A DNA stretch of 64,000 bases, from positions 3,714,001 to 3,778,000 of the forward strand of contig CP075370.1 in the NCBI GenBank assembly GCA_019454225.1, in the 5' to 3' direction. Positions 1-8,697 of the stretch are shown here, piece after piece (positions within the stretch are counted from its first letter, which is position 1; every line of letters begins with the position of its first letter). The DNA comes from Paracoccaceae bacterium. GTDB lineage: Bacteria; Pseudomonadota; Alphaproteobacteria; Rhodobacterales; Rhodobacteraceae. The notes beneath the pieces were generated by a model that searched no databases, had not been told where the DNA came from, and saw only the letters and a list, made by a program, of their open reading frames with translations. Both the position numbers and the translations under genes were made by a program.

Positions 1-46
1 CGACGCCCAGAAGGTGCTGAACGTAGAACATGACGCGAAGGTTCAT
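1..46 (-). CDS. Glycosyltransferase, N-terminus only (runs off the window)
   Basis: Only the first 15 codons are present. An ATG at 46-44 overlaps the TGA of the upstream glycosyltransferase in an ATGA junction. The peptide reads MNLRVMFYVQHLLGV, which resembles the N-terminal beta-strand and glycine-rich loop of MurG-like and GT4 glycosyltransferases (hydrophobic strand, then QHLLGxGH). It would be the third consecutive glycosyltransferase of a minus-strand operon. The assignment rests on this short motif, the exact 4-base overlap and the neighbours. The rest of the gene lies outside the window. Confidence 0.55.
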   Translation of the reverse strand, partial: MNLRVMFYVQHLLGV

Positions 47-1293
47 GGCGTGGCCCATTCGCGTTCGAACAGGGAAACGAGATCGCGGATGCTCTGGCGA
101 TAATCGAGGTGGCCACGCACGCGGTCCGCCGCCGCCTGCCCCAACCGGGCGCGCAGGGCGGGGTCGCGGAACGCGCGTTCCAGCGCCGCCGCCAGCGCGG
201 CGGGGTCATCGGGCGGCACCAGGAGCGCGGTGGCGCCGTCGGCAAAGACCTCGGGGATGGCCGAGACGGTGGTCGATACCAGCGGCAGGGCCTGGCTTGC
301 GGCCTCGACCAGGACGTTCGGCAGGCCGTCGCGGTCGCCATCCTCTGCCACCCGGCAGGCCAGCGCGAAGACATCGGCATGGCGCAGCGCGGCCAGCACC
401 TGATCCTGCGAGACCGAACCGCGCCAGTCGCAGCGGTCGGCGATGCCAAGCCCTGCGGCCAGGGCCTGAAGCGCCTTGCGCCCGTCGCCGCCGCCCAGAT
501 GCAGGAAGCGCCAGTGCAGGTCGGCGGGTAGGCGCGACAGGGCGTGCAGCAGCGTGTCATAGCCTTTTTTCGGCACCGCGCGGCCGACGCTGAGGATCGT
601 GAGGGGGTCGCCCGGCACCGAACCGTCGCGCGGCGGGCGCGGGGTATCGAATACGGGAAACCGGTCGAGGTTCAGGCCGTGATAGCTGAGATGGACGCGG
701 GCGGGATCGGGCGCGAGGGCGGCCAGATGGCGGTGCCCGGTGGCGGTGCAGGTGACTGTCCAGCGGGCGCGGGCGAGTTTTTCGGCAAGCTGCCAGTCCG
801 GCGAGGTCCAGATGTCCTTGGCATGGGCCGAGATGGTGCAGCGCGTGCCGGTCATGGTGGCGGCGTAGTCGGCGACCGAGGCCGGGGTGTGGATGAAATG
901 GGCGTGCAGCCATTCGGCGCCGTCGGGCCATTCCGCCACCAGAACCATCGCCTGACCCAGCCGCCGGACCCGGTTGGGGGTGGGATCGCGCCGCAGGTCG
1001 CGCCAGAACTGGCGCAGCGCGGCGCCGAAACCGGGGCTGCGGCGCGCGCGCCAGAGCCCCCGCAGCACGCGCAGGGGTTCGCGGTAGAGGTATTCGGGCA
1101 GATACAGGACCGGGGCCTGCACCTCGGCATGGACGGCGTGGCGCTTGGTGTCGGTGGGGGCCCGCAGCGACACGATGGTCAGCGGGATGCCGGCCAGTTC
1201 CAGACCGCGCAGTTCCTGGGCGATGAAGGTTTCCGACAGTCGCGGCCAGCCCTTGACCACCACGGCGACCCGGCGTCGGGGTGCTGCTGTCAC
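43..1293 (-). CDS. Glycosyltransferase family 4 (colanic-acid-type)
   Basis: The 416-residue protein has a two-Rossmann GT-B layout. The N-terminal part carries a KGWPRLSETFI stretch typical of colanic-acid-type GT4 enzymes that search along the acceptor chain. The C-terminal half has the donor-site pattern: SVGRAVPKKGYDTLL, then a DGLPNVLVEAASQALP segment containing the conserved E-x7-E-like region. It probably transfers a sugar from a nucleotide donor during assembly of a surface polysaccharide at the cytoplasmic face. I chose the GTG at 1293 because it gives a GTGA overlap with the upstream stop. An in-frame ATG at 1320 would add nine residues but create a 31-base overlap. The donor and acceptor cannot be read from sequence. 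Confidence 0.85.
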   Translation of the reverse strand: MTAAPRRRVAVVVKGWPRLSETFIAQELRGLELAGIPLTIVSLRAPTDTKRHAVHAEVQAPVLYLPEYLYREPLRVLRGLWRARRSPGFGAALRQFWRDLRRDPTPNRVRRLGQAMVLVAEWPDGAEWLHAHFIHTPASVADYAATMTGTRCTISAHAKDIWTSPDWQLAEKLARARWTVTCTATGHRHLAALAPDPARVHLSYHGLNLDRFPVFDTPRPPRDGSVPGDPLTILSVGRAVPKKGYDTLLHALSRLPADLHWRFLHLGGGDGRKALQALAAGLGIADRCDWRGSVSQDQVLAALRHADVFALACRVAEDGDRDGLPNVLVEAASQALPLVSTTVSAIPEVFADGATALLVPPDDPAALAAALERAFRDPALRARLGQAAADRVRGHLDYRQSIRDLVSLFEREWATP

Positions 1294-2501
1294 TGTGCGG
1301 CCCTGATCTCCTGCCCCCATTTGCGGCGGGCGCGGAGGTTGCGGCGCACGATGCGGGCAATGTTCGGCAGCCCTTCGAGCCGCAGCGCCCCCCCGGCGGC
1401 CGAGGGCGGGGGCCGGTCGGGCAAGGTGCGCAGGGCTGCGGCCATGCGCCCCGGTTCGGCGGACTGTTCGGGAAGCAGCATGTCGATCAGGCCGAGGTCG
1501 GCGGCGCGGCGGCTGCGCAGAAGCTGTTCCTCGCGCGGGGTGGTGCGGGGCACCACGAGGGCAGGTTTGTCGAAGGACAGGATTTCGCAGTAGGTGTTGT
1601 AGCCGCCCATCGCGACGACCGCGCGGGCATCGGCGATCAGGTCTTCCATCCGGTTGTTGAACTCGATCACCTCGATCTGCGGGATCGCAGCCCCCTCGCG
1701 CAGGAAATCCGCCCGCGCCTCGCCCGGCATGTAGGGGCCGAGCACGATCAGCGCGCGATGCGGGATGCCGGGGTCGTGGCGATAGGCGTTCATCACGTCG
1801 CGCACCAGATCGGTGCCGTCGCCCCCGCCCCCGGTGGTGACAAGGATGTAGTCGCCGCGCCCGTGCGAGGTGTCGCCGGCCGTCTGATGGGCATGGCGCT
1901 GCAGATAGCCCACATAGGACATCCGGGCGCGGACGCCGGGCGGGACGTCAAGACCGGTCAGCGGATCGTGGAATTCGGGGGGGCCATAGACCCAGATTTC
2001 ATCGTAAAGCCGGTCGATGCGGGCCAGCGTGTCCTGTGCCGCCCATTCGGCCGCCAGAAGATGCGGCGCATCCATCACCTCGCGCAGGCCGAGAACCAGC
2101 GTCGTGCCGATGGATTTCAGGTAGACCAGCGTTTCCTCGACCTCGCCGCGCAGGCCCATCGGTTCCTTGTCGACGATGAAGATGTCAGGCTGGAACGTCT
2201 CGGCCGTGTGGCGGATGATCGAGCGGCGCATGGCGATGGTATCGCGGACATCCATATGCGCCGACATCGAGGAATATTCGCCGTTGCGCAGCTTGATCAC
2301 GCTGGGAATCTTCACGAAATCGACCCGGGCGCGATAGTCGAAGGCACCCGCGATCTGGCTGCCCGAGATGATCAGGACCTGAAGGCCGCGAAACGCCTCG
2401 ACCAGGGCATGGGCGATGGTGCGGCAGCGGCGCAGGTGGCCGAGGCCGAACGTGTCGTGGCTGTACATCAGGATGCGCGCTTGGGCGAGCCGGTCGGGCA
2501 T
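1290..2501 (-). CDS. MurG-like (GT28-type) glycosyltransferase
   Basis: This 403-residue GT-B protein starts with ILMYSHDTFGLGHLRR, the N-terminal glycine loop shared by MurG-like transferases. Its C-terminal half has the GT28 donor-binding pattern VAMGGYNTYCEILSF followed by PALVVPRTTPREEQLLRS. It is expected to use a nucleotide sugar in making an exopolysaccharide or glycolipid. It lies 48 bp downstream of the ABC permease on the same strand and overlaps the next glycosyltransferase by 4 bases, so it is probably co-transcribed with both. It is not MurG itself, because no cell-wall genes surround it and the sequence departs from MurG outside the motifs. Confidence 0.82.
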   Translation of the reverse strand: MPDRLAQARILMYSHDTFGLGHLRRCRTIAHALVEAFRGLQVLIISGSQIAGAFDYRARVDFVKIPSVIKLRNGEYSSMSAHMDVRDTIAMRRSIIRHTAETFQPDIFIVDKEPMGLRGEVEETLVYLKSIGTTLVLGLREVMDAPHLLAAEWAAQDTLARIDRLYDEIWVYGPPEFHDPLTGLDVPPGVRARMSYVGYLQRHAHQTAGDTSHGRGDYILVTTGGGGDGTDLVRDVMNAYRHDPGIPHRALIVLGPYMPGEARADFLREGAAIPQIEVIEFNNRMEDLIADARAVVAMGGYNTYCEILSFDKPALVVPRTTPREEQLLRSRRAADLGLIDMLLPEQSAEPGRMAAALRTLPDRPPPSAAGGALRLEGLPNIARIVRRNLRARRKWGQEIRAAQ

Positions 2502-2549
2502 GGGGGGCCTATGCGGTGCGATGGCCGGGCAGCCCGGTCCTGGACGTGG

Positions 2550-3737
2550 TCATTTGTGCGGATCGGCTGCGTCACGCAAGCCGTCGCCGAGGAAATTGAA
2601 CGCAAGAACCACAAGGATCACGGGAACGACAGGCAACAGCAGCCAGGGATAGAGCGCGATGACGCTTACGCCGCGCGCCTCGGTCAGCAGGATGCCCCAG
2701 CTTGTGACGGGCGCACGAAGGCCGATTCCCAGGAAGGACAGCGCGGTCTCGCCAAGGATCATGCCGGGGATCGCCAGTGTGGCCGAGGCGATGAGATGCG
2801 ACATGAAGCCGGGCACCAGATGGCGCCCGATGATCCGGCGCGGGCCCGCGCCCATCAGCCGGGCGGCGGTCACGTAGTCTTCTTCGCGCAGGCTGAGCAG
2901 CTTGGACCGGACGGCGCGGGCAAGGCCCGTCCAGTCCAGCATCGCAAGGATCACGGTGATGCCGAGATAGACCAGAAGCGGGCTCCAGGTTACCGGGATG
3001 ATGGCGGCAAGGGCCATCCAGAGCGGGATCGAGGGCAACGATTGCAGCACCTCGGTGATGCGCTGCACGATCATGTCGAGCCGCCCGCCGTGATAGCCCG
3101 CCAGCCCGCCGATGATGATGCCCAGGACGAAGCTGAAGGCGACGCCCACGATGCCGATGGTCAGCGAGATGCGCGCGCCATAGATGATGCGCGAAAGGTT
3201 GTCGCGGCCCAGTCTGTCGGTGCCGAGCAGGTAAAGCTGCCCGCCTTCGGCCGGACAGACAAGGTGGCGGTCGCCCGGGATCATGCCCCAGAACAGGTAG
3301 GGATCGCCCTTGCAGAAGAACCTCAGCGGCTGCACGTCGGCGGGGTCGTCGGCATAGACCCGCAGCAGGCTTTCCATGTCGAGCGTCATGGTCCGGCCGT
3401 AGACATAGGGCGCCACGAGCGCGCCGTCGCGCCAGACGCGCACCTGCTGCGGCGGCGCGTAGATCGCATCGACGTTGCGGGTGTGCAGGTGGTAGGGCGC
3501 CAGGAACTCGCAGATCAGGATCGACAGGTAGACGACGATCAGGAACACGCCCGAGGCGACGGCAAGCCGGTGCCGCCGGAACCGCAGCCACATCAGCCGC
3601 ATCTGCGACGCCTGCCCGGCCTTTTCGCCCGCTTTCTCGGCGGAATGCGGATCGAAGGGCGCGGCCGAGACGTAATGCGCCATCGGCGCACCGGGTTCGG
3701 GCAGCGGGCCGGGGGTTTCGGGCGGCATCGCGGTCAT
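2550..3737 (-). CDS. ABC transporter permease, OppC/YejE type
   Basis: The 395-residue inner-membrane permease belongs to a peptide- or oligosaccharide-type importer. The N-terminus is cytoplasmic up to about residue 50. One transmembrane helix follows, then an unusually long periplasmic insert of about 110 residues containing two cysteines (FFCKGD and HLVCPAEGG), as in YejE-type permeases. The DPP/Opp core then runs from TDRLGRDNLSRIIYGAR through the EAA loop (AARLMGAGPRRIIGRHLVPG) to a C-terminal FNFLGDGLRDAADP. It overlaps the OppB-like gene by ATGA and will form the heterodimeric channel with it. The substrate class is inferred only from family membership. Confidence 0.9.
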   Translation of the reverse strand: MTAMPPETPGPLPEPGAPMAHYVSAAPFDPHSAEKAGEKAGQASQMRLMWLRFRRHRLAVASGVFLIVVYLSILICEFLAPYHLHTRNVDAIYAPPQQVRVWRDGALVAPYVYGRTMTLDMESLLRVYADDPADVQPLRFFCKGDPYLFWGMIPGDRHLVCPAEGGQLYLLGTDRLGRDNLSRIIYGARISLTIGIVGVAFSFVLGIIIGGLAGYHGGRLDMIVQRITEVLQSLPSIPLWMALAAIIPVTWSPLLVYLGITVILAMLDWTGLARAVRSKLLSLREEDYVTAARLMGAGPRRIIGRHLVPGFMSHLIASATLAIPGMILGETALSFLGIGLRAPVTSWGILLTEARGVSVIALYPWLLLPVVPVILVVLAFNFLGDGLRDAADPHK

Positions 3738-4732
3738 TTCGCGGCCGCCGCGCCGAGGCGGATGCGCGGGTCGAGGATCGCCAGCGCGATATCGGACACC
3801 AGCACCCCGATCACCGTCAGGACCGCGAGGAACATCAGGAACGACCCGGCCAGATACATGTCCTGGCTTTGCAGGGCGCGGATCAGCATCGGCCCGGTGG
3901 TTTCGAGCGACAGAACGATCGCCGTCACCTCGGCCCCCGAGATGATCGCGGGCAGGATCGAGCCGATGTCCGCGATGAAGAAGTTCAGCGCCATGCGCAG
4001 GGGGTACTTCAGCAGCACCTTGCGCGGGTGCAGGCCCTTGGCGCGGGCGGTCACCACATATTGCTTCTGCAGTTCGTCCAGCAGGTTCGCGCGCAGCCGG
4101 CGCACCATGCCGGCGGTCCCCGCCGTGCCGATGATGACCACCGGAATCCAGATGTGCGACAGGATCGACCTGGTCTTTTCCCAGCTCATCGACTGGTCGA
4201 CGAATTCGCGGTCCATCAGGCCGCCGATCGACACCCCGAACCAGATGTTCGCGAAGAACATCATCACCAGGGCCAGGATGAAATTGGGGATGGCGATGCC
4301 CAGCAGGCCGAGGAAGGTCAGCCCGTAGTCACCCCAGGAATACTGGTGGGTGGCGGAATAGATGCCGATCGGGAAGGCCAGCGCCCAGGTGAAGATGATC
4401 GTGAAGGTGGACAGCAGGATGGTCAGCCACAGCCGGTCGCCCACGACCTCGCTGACCGGCAGGCGATACTCGAAGGAATAGCCGAAGTCGCCCACAAGGA
4501 AGCCGCTGACCCATGTCAGGTAGCGCCACCACATCGGCTGGTCGAAGCCGTAGCGTTCGCGCAGCATCTCGATCTCGGCCAGGTCGGCGGCCTCGCCCAG
4601 GGCGCGGAGTTCGGCGATGTGGCTTTCGAAGAAATCGCCGGGCGGCAGTTCGATGATGCAGAACACCAGCATCGAGATGAGCACGAGCGTCGGCACCATG
4701 ACGAGGCAGCGCCAGAGGATGTAACCCAGCAT
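3734..4732 (-). CDS. ABC transporter permease, OppB/YejB type
   Basis: The 332-residue permease has an N-terminal helix (LGYILWRCLVMVPTLVLISML) and a PGDF motif typical of the OppB family. A periplasmic segment follows, then five further helices with the EAA loop VTARAKGLHPRKVLLKYPLR. It forms the membrane channel with the adjacent OppC-like subunit. It starts 4 nt after the binding-protein stop codon and overlaps the next gene by 4 bases, so it sits inside a tight minus-strand operon. Length is normal for the family. Confidence 0.9.
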   Translation of the reverse strand: MLGYILWRCLVMVPTLVLISMLVFCIIELPPGDFFESHIAELRALGEAADLAEIEMLRERYGFDQPMWWRYLTWVSGFLVGDFGYSFEYRLPVSEVVGDRLWLTILLSTFTIIFTWALAFPIGIYSATHQYSWGDYGLTFLGLLGIAIPNFILALVMMFFANIWFGVSIGGLMDREFVDQSMSWEKTRSILSHIWIPVVIIGTAGTAGMVRRLRANLLDELQKQYVVTARAKGLHPRKVLLKYPLRMALNFFIADIGSILPAIISGAEVTAIVLSLETTGPMLIRALQSQDMYLAGSFLMFLAVLTVIGVLVSDIALAILDPRIRLGAAAAK

Positions 4733-4736
4733 CGGT

Positions 4737-6635
4737 TCAGGCCCCGTCGCCGTAGAAGAAGGTGTCCGGTGAATAGGCGCCGAAGTAGCTGGTCGGTTCG
4801 AACCCCCAGAGCGCCTTGTCGGGCACGTTGCGCAGCCGGGCCGAATGCACCACGGGTTGCAGGGCGCCGTTGACGGTGCCGATGGTGAATACCTGTTCGG
4901 CGCGCAGGCGCAGCATGCGGTGCCAGATCGCCTCGCGCGCCGCGGCGTCGGTGGAGCGGCGCCATTCGGCCAGATCGCCCAGCAGGGTCAGCGGCGCGTC
5001 CATGTCGGGCTTCGTGCCCGAGGTCGAGGCCGAGAAATAGTGCTGGCCCCAGATCGGCCACTGATACTGTTCGCCATTCGTGGGCGCGAGCGAGTCCGGC
5101 GACATGTCGGCGGTGGGAACGGCGTTCTCTATGCCCTGCCAGACCGACATCACTACCTGGCCCGCAAGCGCGCGGCTGCGGAAGATGTCGCGCTGCGAGG
5201 TGCGGATGTAGATCGCGATGCCGATCTCACGGAAATGATCGCGCACCAGTTCCAGCACATCGGTTTCCAGCGCGCTTTCGCCGGCGGTTTCCACCACGAT
5301 GCCCGCCTGCCGCCCGTCGGCCAGCTTGCGGATGCCGCCGGGGCCGCGCGCGTCCAGCCCGGCCTCGTCCAGCAGCGCGTTGGCCAGCGCCGGATCGTGC
5401 TGCGACCAGGCGCGGGCATATTCCTCGCGGTAGAGGGGGCTTTCGGGCAGAACCGTATCGGCGCTTTCCCGGCCCAGGCCGTAGAACAGCACCTTGTTGA
5501 TCTCCTCGCGGTCGATGGCGACCGACATCGCGCGGCGCACGCGGATGTCGCGGAACAGCGGCCGCCAGCCCGCATCGCCGCAGGTCAGGTTCGGGTAGAG
5601 CGCGACCGCCGATCCCTTGCTGTGCCGCCACAGCGACACCTTCAGCGGATAGCGGTCTTCGGCGTGCTTGAGGTGGGTGTAGTCGGCAAAGGTCAGCCAG
5701 GCGCCCTGAAGGTCGGTCTCGCCCGTGGCGGTCTTGGCCACCATCACCTCGGACGAGGCGACGTTCAGTTCGACGCGGTCGACATAGGGAAGCTGCTGGC
5801 CGGTCTCGTCCACCCGGTGGAAATAGGGGTTCCGTTCGAAGACGAACCGTTCGGCGGGCGGCGCGGTGCGCGGGCGCCAGGGCTCCAGCGTGGGAAGCTC
5901 GGGGTTCTCGGGGCGGTTCTGGCGGCCCATCTTGGTGTGCAGGCCCTGCCAGTCGTCGACGCGGTTCTTCTTGATCAGGTCCGCCAGCGATGCCTCGTCA
6001 TTGTAGCGGGCGTGGAACTGGCGCAGGTAATGCGCCGGCGCGACCAGGATCACCGGCGCGGGCGAGGCGAGTTTCGACAGGAAGTCGGGCATCGGCGCGG
6101 GCCAGGAATAGCGCACCGTCAGGGCATCCCGCACCTCGAACCGCGGGGGGGTGTCGCCCTGCATCAGCTCGGTGGGCGGCCCGCCGCGATAGAGGTCGCG
6201 GTTGGTGATCATGTCCTCCCAGACATACTGGAAGTCGCTGGCGGTCATCGGTTCGCCGTCGGACCAGCGGTGCCCTTCGCGCAGGCGGAAGGTGAAGGCG
6301 CGGCCATCCTCGACCTCGACCGCCTGAAGGATGTCGGGCACGAGGTTCAGCCGGTCGTCATAGCCCACGAGCCGTGCATAGCCATAGAACGGCATCAGCC
6401 GCACGTCGCGCTGCCCGCCGACCAGCATGCGGATGGTGCCGCCGGGCTGCCCGGTCTGGCGTCCCATGGCGGCAAGGGGCATCACGCGCGGGTTCTTCGG
6501 CAGGCGGGCGGCCATCGGCGGCAGGCGCCCGGCCTCGACCTCGGCACGCAGCACCTCGGGTTCGGCAAGGGCGGTGGCGGCGCGGGGCAGCGCGGCGGCC
6601 GCCAGAAGGGCAAGGGTGGCGCGGCGGGTGATCAT
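4737..6635 (-). CDS. ABC transporter substrate-binding protein, family 5
   Basis: This 632-residue periplasmic binding protein belongs to the SBP_bac_5 family. The N-terminus MITRRATLALLAAAALPRA has a twin-arginine-like signal followed by a hydrophobic core. The mature part shows family hallmarks such as FTFRLREGHRWSDGEPMTASDF and the later RRAMSVAIDREEI. It delivers peptides or oligosaccharides to the OppB/OppC-like channel. I chose the ATG at 6635 because it overlaps the upstream ATPase stop by ATGA and exposes a proper signal peptide. Reading further upstream gives 90 residues of low-complexity sequence antisense in composition to the ATPase. It is longer than DppA or OppA, as expected for the YejA/AgpA branch. 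Confidence 0.88.
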   Translation of the reverse strand: MITRRATLALLAAAALPRAATALAEPEVLRAEVEAGRLPPMAARLPKNPRVMPLAAMGRQTGQPGGTIRMLVGGQRDVRLMPFYGYARLVGYDDRLNLVPDILQAVEVEDGRAFTFRLREGHRWSDGEPMTASDFQYVWEDMITNRDLYRGGPPTELMQGDTPPRFEVRDALTVRYSWPAPMPDFLSKLASPAPVILVAPAHYLRQFHARYNDEASLADLIKKNRVDDWQGLHTKMGRQNRPENPELPTLEPWRPRTAPPAERFVFERNPYFHRVDETGQQLPYVDRVELNVASSEVMVAKTATGETDLQGAWLTFADYTHLKHAEDRYPLKVSLWRHSKGSAVALYPNLTCGDAGWRPLFRDIRVRRAMSVAIDREEINKVLFYGLGRESADTVLPESPLYREEYARAWSQHDPALANALLDEAGLDARGPGGIRKLADGRQAGIVVETAGESALETDVLELVRDHFREIGIAIYIRTSQRDIFRSRALAGQVVMSVWQGIENAVPTADMSPDSLAPTNGEQYQWPIWGQHYFSASTSGTKPDMDAPLTLLGDLAEWRRSTDAAAREAIWHRMLRLRAEQVFTIGTVNGALQPVVHSARLRNVPDKALWGFEPTSYFGAYSPDTFFYGDGA

Positions 6636-8536
6636 GCCACAAGCTCCCGCAGATCGGCGCTGCGGCGGGCCAGCACCTGATGCCCGCCCCCCAGATCGGC
6701 AGGCGCCAGATCGCCGCCCTCGTCGCGGAACGCGGCCGGCCAGGACGCGCTCGCCGTGGCCGAGGCGACGCCCGCGCAGGCGAAATCGAGCGGCCGGTCG
6801 AGATCGGGGAAGGGCACGGCCGCCAGCAGCGCACGGGTGTAGGGATGGACCGGGGCCGACATGATGACCTCGCGCGGGGCGATCTCGACAATCCGGCCCG
6901 CCCACATCACCGCCACCCGGTCGGCCATGTAGTCGACCACCGCAAGGTTGTGCGAGATGAACAGCGTGGTCAGCCCGAGATCCTTCTGCAGGTCCTTGAG
7001 CAGGTTCAGCACCTGCGCCTGCACCGAGACGTCCAGCGCGCTGACCGGTTCGTCGCAGACCAGCAGCGACGGCGACAGCGCCAGTGCGCGGGCGATCCCG
7101 ATGCGCTGGCGCTGACCGCCCGAGAAGCTGTGCGGGAAACGGGCCGCCGCCGAGGGTTCAAGGCCGACGGCGCGCAGCAGGCCGGACACCGCGGCCTTGC
7201 GCCCCGACCCGTCAAGGCGGCGGTGGATTTCCATCGGCTCCGCGATGATGCCGCCCACCGTCATCCGGGGCGACAACGAGGCGACCGGGTCCTGGAACAC
7301 CATCTGGATGCGGGTGCGCAGGTCGTGCAGCGCCGGGCCCTCCGCCCGCAGCACATCGACCGGGCCGCTTCCGTCATCGAAGATCACCGATCCCGCATCC
7401 GGCGTGACCGCGCGCATGATGATCTTGCTGACCGTGGTCTTGCCCGACCCGCTTTCGCCCACGAGACCCAGGCATTCGCCGCGCCGCACGGTGAAGCCGA
7501 CGCCGTCGACCGCCTTGGCCACCGTCGATGCGCCCTTGCCGAACCAGCCCTCCTTGCGGATGCGGAAGGATTTCGTCAGCCCCTCGACGCGCAGGATCGC
7601 ATGGTCGGCGGGCAGGTCGCGCGGCGGGGCAGCCTGCGCAGCCGGGCGGGCCGCCCTGAAGGCTTCGCGGTCGGGGCGGATGTCGCGCAGCGGGCGCAGC
7701 CGGTCGCCCGGCTTCATCCCGAAATGCGGGATGGCACCCATCAGGCCGCGCAGATAGGCGTGGCGCGGGCTGCGGAACAGCGGCGAGACCGGACCGGCCT
7801 CCATGATCTCGCCGTGGTAGATCACCACCACCTCGTCGGCGATGTTCGCCACCACGCCGAGGTCATGGGTGATCAGCAGGATCGCCATGCCCAGCCGTTC
7901 CTGAAGATCGCGCAGCAGTTTCAGGATCTGCGCCTGGATCGTGACGTCAAGCGCCGTGGTCGGTTCGTCCGCGATCAGCAGCGCGGGGTCGCAGATCAGC
8001 GCCATGGCGATCATCGCGCGCTGCCGCATGCCGCCCGACAGTTCGAACGGATACATGTCGAACACCCGGGCGGGGCGCGAGAACCCCACAAGCGCCAGCA
8101 TTTCCTCGCAGCGGGTGCGGATGGCGCGAGCGCTGTCCGGGGCGTGGATGCGCAGCACTTCGGATATCTGGTTGCCGATGGTGTGCAGCGCCGAGAAGCT
8201 GGTCATCGGTTCCTGAAAGATCATGCCGATGCGGCGGCCCCGGATTGCACGCATCCGCCGCCCGTCCTGCGGCAGCGACAGCAGGTCGACCGGCGCGCCG
8301 GAGCCCAGCGGATCGTCAAAGAGGATGCGGCCCGACACCTCGGCCGCGCGCGGCTGCAGGCCCATCACGCACTGGCTGAGCACCGACTTGCCCGACCCGC
8401 TTTCGCCCACCAGCGCGGTCACCCGGCCCGGCAGAACCCGAAGCGCGGCGCCGCGCAGCGCCTCGATCCGCGCATGCGGCAGCCGGAAGGACACGCGCAG
8501 ATCCTCGACGCGCAAAAGGTCACGCCCGTGGGTCAT
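6632..8536 (-). CDS. Dual ATP-binding ABC transporter protein (YejF-like)
   Basis: The 634-residue protein contains two complete ABC ATPase domains. Walker A motifs are GESGSGKS near residue 45 and GESGSGKT near residue 365. Each half has an LSGGMRQR or FSGGQRQR signature and a Walker B (LLIADEPTTALD, LLVCDEPVSALD). Between them lies the oligopeptide-type C-terminal extension (SPRHAYLRGLMGAIP). It powers the importer encoded by the next three genes. It is the first gene of the operon, preceded by an AGGGGCG ribosome site and the 161-bp gap shared with the divergent GT32-like gene. The fused ATPases match the YejF/GsiA arrangement. Confidence 0.93.
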   Translation of the reverse strand: MTHGRDLLRVEDLRVSFRLPHARIEALRGAALRVLPGRVTALVGESGSGKSVLSQCVMGLQPRAAEVSGRILFDDPLGSGAPVDLLSLPQDGRRMRAIRGRRIGMIFQEPMTSFSALHTIGNQISEVLRIHAPDSARAIRTRCEEMLALVGFSRPARVFDMYPFELSGGMRQRAMIAMALICDPALLIADEPTTALDVTIQAQILKLLRDLQERLGMAILLITHDLGVVANIADEVVVIYHGEIMEAGPVSPLFRSPRHAYLRGLMGAIPHFGMKPGDRLRPLRDIRPDREAFRAARPAAQAAPPRDLPADHAILRVEGLTKSFRIRKEGWFGKGASTVAKAVDGVGFTVRRGECLGLVGESGSGKTTVSKIIMRAVTPDAGSVIFDDGSGPVDVLRAEGPALHDLRTRIQMVFQDPVASLSPRMTVGGIIAEPMEIHRRLDGSGRKAAVSGLLRAVGLEPSAAARFPHSFSGGQRQRIGIARALALSPSLLVCDEPVSALDVSVQAQVLNLLKDLQKDLGLTTLFISHNLAVVDYMADRVAVMWAGRIVEIAPREVIMSAPVHPYTRALLAAVPFPDLDRPLDFACAGVASATASASWPAAFRDEGGDLAPADLGGGHQVLARRSADLRELVA

Positions 8537-8697
8537 ACCGAACGCCCCTTGTCTGCACGCATCGCGCCCGCCCCTGCGGGATGTCCCCGCCTTGCCGGTT
8601 GCGACGGTATTGCAGGGCAGGCGCGCTGTCTATCGGCTTGCACCGGGCAGAGGCGGACGGCTTAACTTCATGCACCGGAACAGGCGGGACGCGCGAA

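Noticed and set aside
1281-4328. A 1015-codon plus-strand open frame opposite the glycosyltransferase and permease genes
   Set aside because: It is rich in Gly, His, Arg and Asp without domain motifs and lies wholly antisense to well-supported genes. Such frames are expected in DNA with this third-position GC bias.
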